64,000 bases of DNA from contig KL197722.1 in the NCBI GenBank assembly GCA_000697665.1, positions 697,853 to 761,852 of the forward strand, in the 5' to 3' direction. Below, one piece after another: positions 61,304 to 64,000 of this stretch (position 1 is the first letter of the stretch; each line of letters begins with the position of its first letter). The notes under the pieces are model-generated. The model saw only the letters and a list, made by a program, of their open reading frames with translations. It was not told where the DNA came from and did not search any database. The position numbers and the translations under genes are program-made. This stretch comes from Jaapia argillacea MUCL 33604. Taxonomy: Eukaryota; Basidiomycota; Agaricomycetes; Jaapiales; Jaapiaceae.

Positions 61304-63118
61304 ATGCGAAACAACGGAGGAAGCTATGTGTTTGCGCCCACAGATCGTAACGGCAGGGTAGGGGTAGGATGTCCTTGGGGGTCAGCTGAAGTCACAGATA
61401 TGCGCCTCAGAGCAGGGTTGTCTCCCACATCTGGCGACTCGTAAGTGCACCAACTATCCTCCACTTTCTCTCTTTGACTGGGCGATTAGATCTGCTTGGA
61501 GTTTCACAGAGCAACTGCACCAACTCTGCGACCCGCAATCCAGATATTTGAATGCTCTACGAAATACTTGGAGATCCAATACTGTGAAAGTTCCTAGGTC
61601 TTGGCTGGTATGTGAATTTATGCGAACTGCGTTGTTGTGCAGTTTGTCAATGTTCAGAATAATTTGCAAGGACGAACTCAATCAACGGCCGCCATCGAAC
61701 CTGGACCATGAACCATTGTCAGAAACCTTGCGACTCGTCCGCCAAAATCTGCAGCTATTGGAACCGGCGGAGGTCAGGAGTTCGATGGTTTCCCTTAATT
61801 CCGTGGAGCCCGAACTCTGCACCTTGACCCAAATCAATGACTCTGGCAGACGGCATCCGTTTGAACGACATGCGGAAATGAACGAATGGTGCCTCTACGA
61901 CCGAGTTGAAGCCATCGTTCACTGCGACGGGACAGAGTGGCCGAACTGCGGTTGCCTTGAAGACTTTTTCCACGACACTCCTGGTTTTCTGGAACAAAGG
62001 TGGGTTCGATCACGAATCTATTTGAAGCCAACCTATACTTATCCTCTCATAGTTGTCCAGGACAGAAGTTTCCCCGGTCGATGTGTCCTCCTGACCGTCC
62101 TGTCGATGACCTAACGTTCGCCATTCTGAACCAACCATTCGGTTCAACTGGACACCCAGACTTAGACGACACAGAGTCTGATATCGCCTACAAACGACAA
62201 GTTTCACGAGATCGTCACCTCAAGATTTGTCTTTCCCACCCTGCTCTCCTCCTTGGCCTTGATGTCGAACTTCCGACGGAGTCCACCACCCAAGACGCTT
62301 CTAGCCGGCTGACCGCGATCTCTGACCTCGCACTCCACGCTCAAGCCTCCATAGATACCATGGTCATAGCGTGGTCTCTGCGCCACTCCGACTGCAAAAG
62401 TGGTGGAATTGGTCCAACTGGAATACATCCCCTCCCAGAATGGGCCATCGTTTTCGGACTACTATGCGAAGAAGACAAAGTGACTATAATCGCGCACCAC
62501 CCAACCCTTGAAATTGACCCCGCAGTATTCCCACCTGGGAAACCAAATGGTACACTAGCTCCTCCCCGTTATCGCTACCAATCATCCATCCTAGACACCT
62601 TCGCATTTCACCAATGTCTGGAAGCACCGCCAGATGGCATCCTCGACGAATCTATCATCCTCGAACGTTTACGGCTTGCTACTGCAATGCTGGCTCTACG
62701 AAAACATCTTATTCGGCTCTCGACGATATTCGATTGTGTGGAGTGGCCTGGCAATATAGGGCGCGTTGAAGATGAATTGGAAAGAAGTTATTCGTTGTAT
62801 GTCCCGACTCCCTCGCCTTCAGAGGGTTCTCCAAAACCGCGTTCACCAAGGGGTGATGTCGACTATTTTGGAGAAGACGAGTGTGCTATGTGCGATGCGA
62901 AGACGGAGAAACAGGTGGACAAGGTTGGCACGAGTTTGGGATCGAGAGACGAGGGACAACTTGAGCGGGAAGGGATTGGGGTTGTTGAGCGTGCTTTGAG
63001 CTATCTTATGTCTTCTGCTTCTTCGGGGAAGGGTGAGCATGGGTCAGTTGAACCTGACGGTGAAGGTTTGAGGCAGCGAGTACAAGCTTGGAGCTTGGAC
63101 GTGTTCAACAGTTTGTAG
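61304..63118 (+). CDS. unrecognised 570-residue protein
   Basis: Three exons (61304-61440, 61490-61999 and 62053-63118) give 570 residues over two GT-AG introns of 49 and 53 nt. No signal peptide or membrane segment. The N-terminal part is Trp/Leu-rich and looks folded (SAWSFTEQLHQLCDPQSRYL, TLRLVRQNLQLLEPAE). The middle has a Cys/Trp stretch (VHCDGTEWPNCGCLEDFF) and later HPLPEWAIVFGLLCEEDK. The last ~100 residues are charged and disordered (TPSPSEGSPKPRSPRGD ... LEREGIGVVERALSYLMSSA). I do not recognise a domain. The ATG at 61304 is in frame and gives a compact N-terminus, but an upstream exon cannot be excluded. Confidence 0.72.
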
Positions 63119-63374
63119 TTATTTTTCCTATCTTGTCTCCTTGGACGTTCATGCGACAGTGAATTCGAGCATCTTCTTTCTCACTTCAAGTTCATCACAG
63201 GAGTCAGTCGTTTGCAATAAGACAGGTACATGCGTGTCGATTAGAATCGTGCAGTAACCAGGAGCAATCGGGGACAAACGCACGGTAAAGAACTAAAAGA
63301 GACACAAAAAGCTCCAAGAAGAAGATCAGAAATAATGAGTGAAGAAACGCCATACTAGTACCTTGTTAGCAACC

Positions 63375-64000
63375 TCAGTACTCCACGGCATCCTCGTCAT
63401 CCGCCTGCATCGTAGAAGGTTCCTCCTTTGATTCCGGCTCGGAATCCTTAGCAGCATCCTCCTTGACATCCTTGTCTTTCCCGCCAGCCCCTGCACTATC
63501 GTCAACCTCCATTTCGACTTCCGATACTTCAATTTTGCTGGCACCGGTTCCGTCCTCGGAAGGCTTCTGAGCAGGCTTGGACATCTCGATTTCAACAGTG
63601 ACATTCGTTGAGTCATCAATAGGGGTTTCGGGTTCCTTCTCTTTGACAGCCTTGTGTTGGCTCTCGAATTCTGCGACATGTTGCCGCAGTTGTTTGATCT
63701 CCTCGATGCCTGCTTGTCGCTCCTCCCGGAAATCTAACCATTCCTTCTCGGCCGCTTCCTTCACCTAAAACGATAGACGATAAGCTTGATACAGAATGGA
63801 TAACAAGGGAATCGCAATGCACCTCTGCTCTCCGGCGATTGATGAACGACTCTTGTGCGGGTGTGAGAACAGCGGGGAGATAGAAGATGGGAGGAGGATG
63901 TGATCGAGGTGGATTCGCCAGGATGTCGGTGGTCGGTGTAGGGGTTAAGTCGTCGGAGGGTATTTGATCAGATGTGCACAGGAAGTGGGAAAGCATTGGT
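63375..64000 (-). CDS. pinin/SDK/memA-domain protein, C-terminal part (runs off the window)
   Basis: Partial gene; its 5' end lies beyond 64000. Two exons are visible (64000-63833 and 63764-63375) around a 68-nt intron (GTGCAT...TTTTAG). The end of the pinin/SDK/memA domain can be seen: LSHFLCTSDQIPSDD, then HPPPIFYLPAVLTPAQESFI and NRRRAEVKEAAEKEWLDF, followed by a coiled coil (EERQAGIEEIKQLRQHVAEF). The tail is Glu/Asp/Lys/Ser-rich and disordered (about 90 residues) and ends DDEDAVEY. Pinin-family proteins act in the nucleus with the spliceosome and exon-junction complex. The assignment rests on the FYLPAVLTPAQ block and the coiled coil, so it is good but not certain. Confidence 0.75.

Noticed and set aside
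1-64000. tRNA, rRNA, CRISPR arrays, LTR elements or DNA transposons
   Set aside because: I looked for B-box-like GGTTCRANYCC, regular spaced repeats, reverse transcriptase or transposase motifs and long terminal repeats, and found none that held up.

Overview
This is a gene-dense 64-kb piece of nuclear DNA from a filamentous basidiomycete, most likely a mushroom-forming agaricomycete. The reasons are the many short introns (about 50-75 nt, GT-AG, with CTAAY/CTRAC-like branch sites), short spacers, and the gene set: fungal GCN1, UTP20, geranylgeranyl diphosphate synthase, GH5_9 membrane exo-glucanases, neutral ceramidase and a TEA/TEC1-type factor. Genus and species cannot be told from the sequence alone.

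Layout. 0.3-2.9 kb: a multi-exon gene of unknown function (family A/B). 3.3-4.1 kb (minus): a single-pass membrane protein, divergent from GCN1 (4.6-13.9 kb, plus). GCN1 converges on the GGPP synthase gene (14.0-16.1 kb, minus). 16.7-17.5 kb: a low-complexity Ser/Pro-rich protein. 17.6-22.1 kb: three intronless paralogs of an unrecognised Trp/Cys-motif family. Two of them are minus-strand tandem copies with shared flanks, one cut short by a stop; the third is inverted and more diverged. 22.5-23.8 kb: a PMP47-like carrier. 24.2-26.5 kb: a second member of the A/B family, whose 3' two thirds lie in a sharply bounded CpG desert (about 25.08-26.98 kb). 27-29.6 kb: no convincing gene. 29.6-38.3 kb: UTP20. 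39.1-41.5 kb: an MFS sugar transporter. 42.5-54.6 kb: a surface-related block in which two GH5_9 membrane exo-beta-1,3-glucanases on opposite strands flank a neutral ceramidase and a 2.3-kb gap. 54.6-58.7 kb: a 4.2-kb gene-free stretch upstream of a TEA-domain transcription factor (58.7-60.8 kb). 61.3-63.1 kb: an unrecognised protein. 63.4 kb to the right edge (minus): the C-terminal part of a pinin/SDK/memA-domain protein.

Most of the identified genes are single-copy housekeeping genes: translation stress signalling (GCN1), 18S rRNA processing (UTP20), prenyl precursor supply (GGPPS), probable peroxisomal transport, and splicing-linked pinin. Between them sit lineage-specific families that look dynamic: the three-copy cluster, the A/B pair and the GH5 pair. 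No tRNA, rRNA, CRISPR array or recognisable transposon was found. Exon boundaries were worked out by hand from splice consensus and frame continuity. Those given to the base are internally consistent but have not been tested against transcripts.
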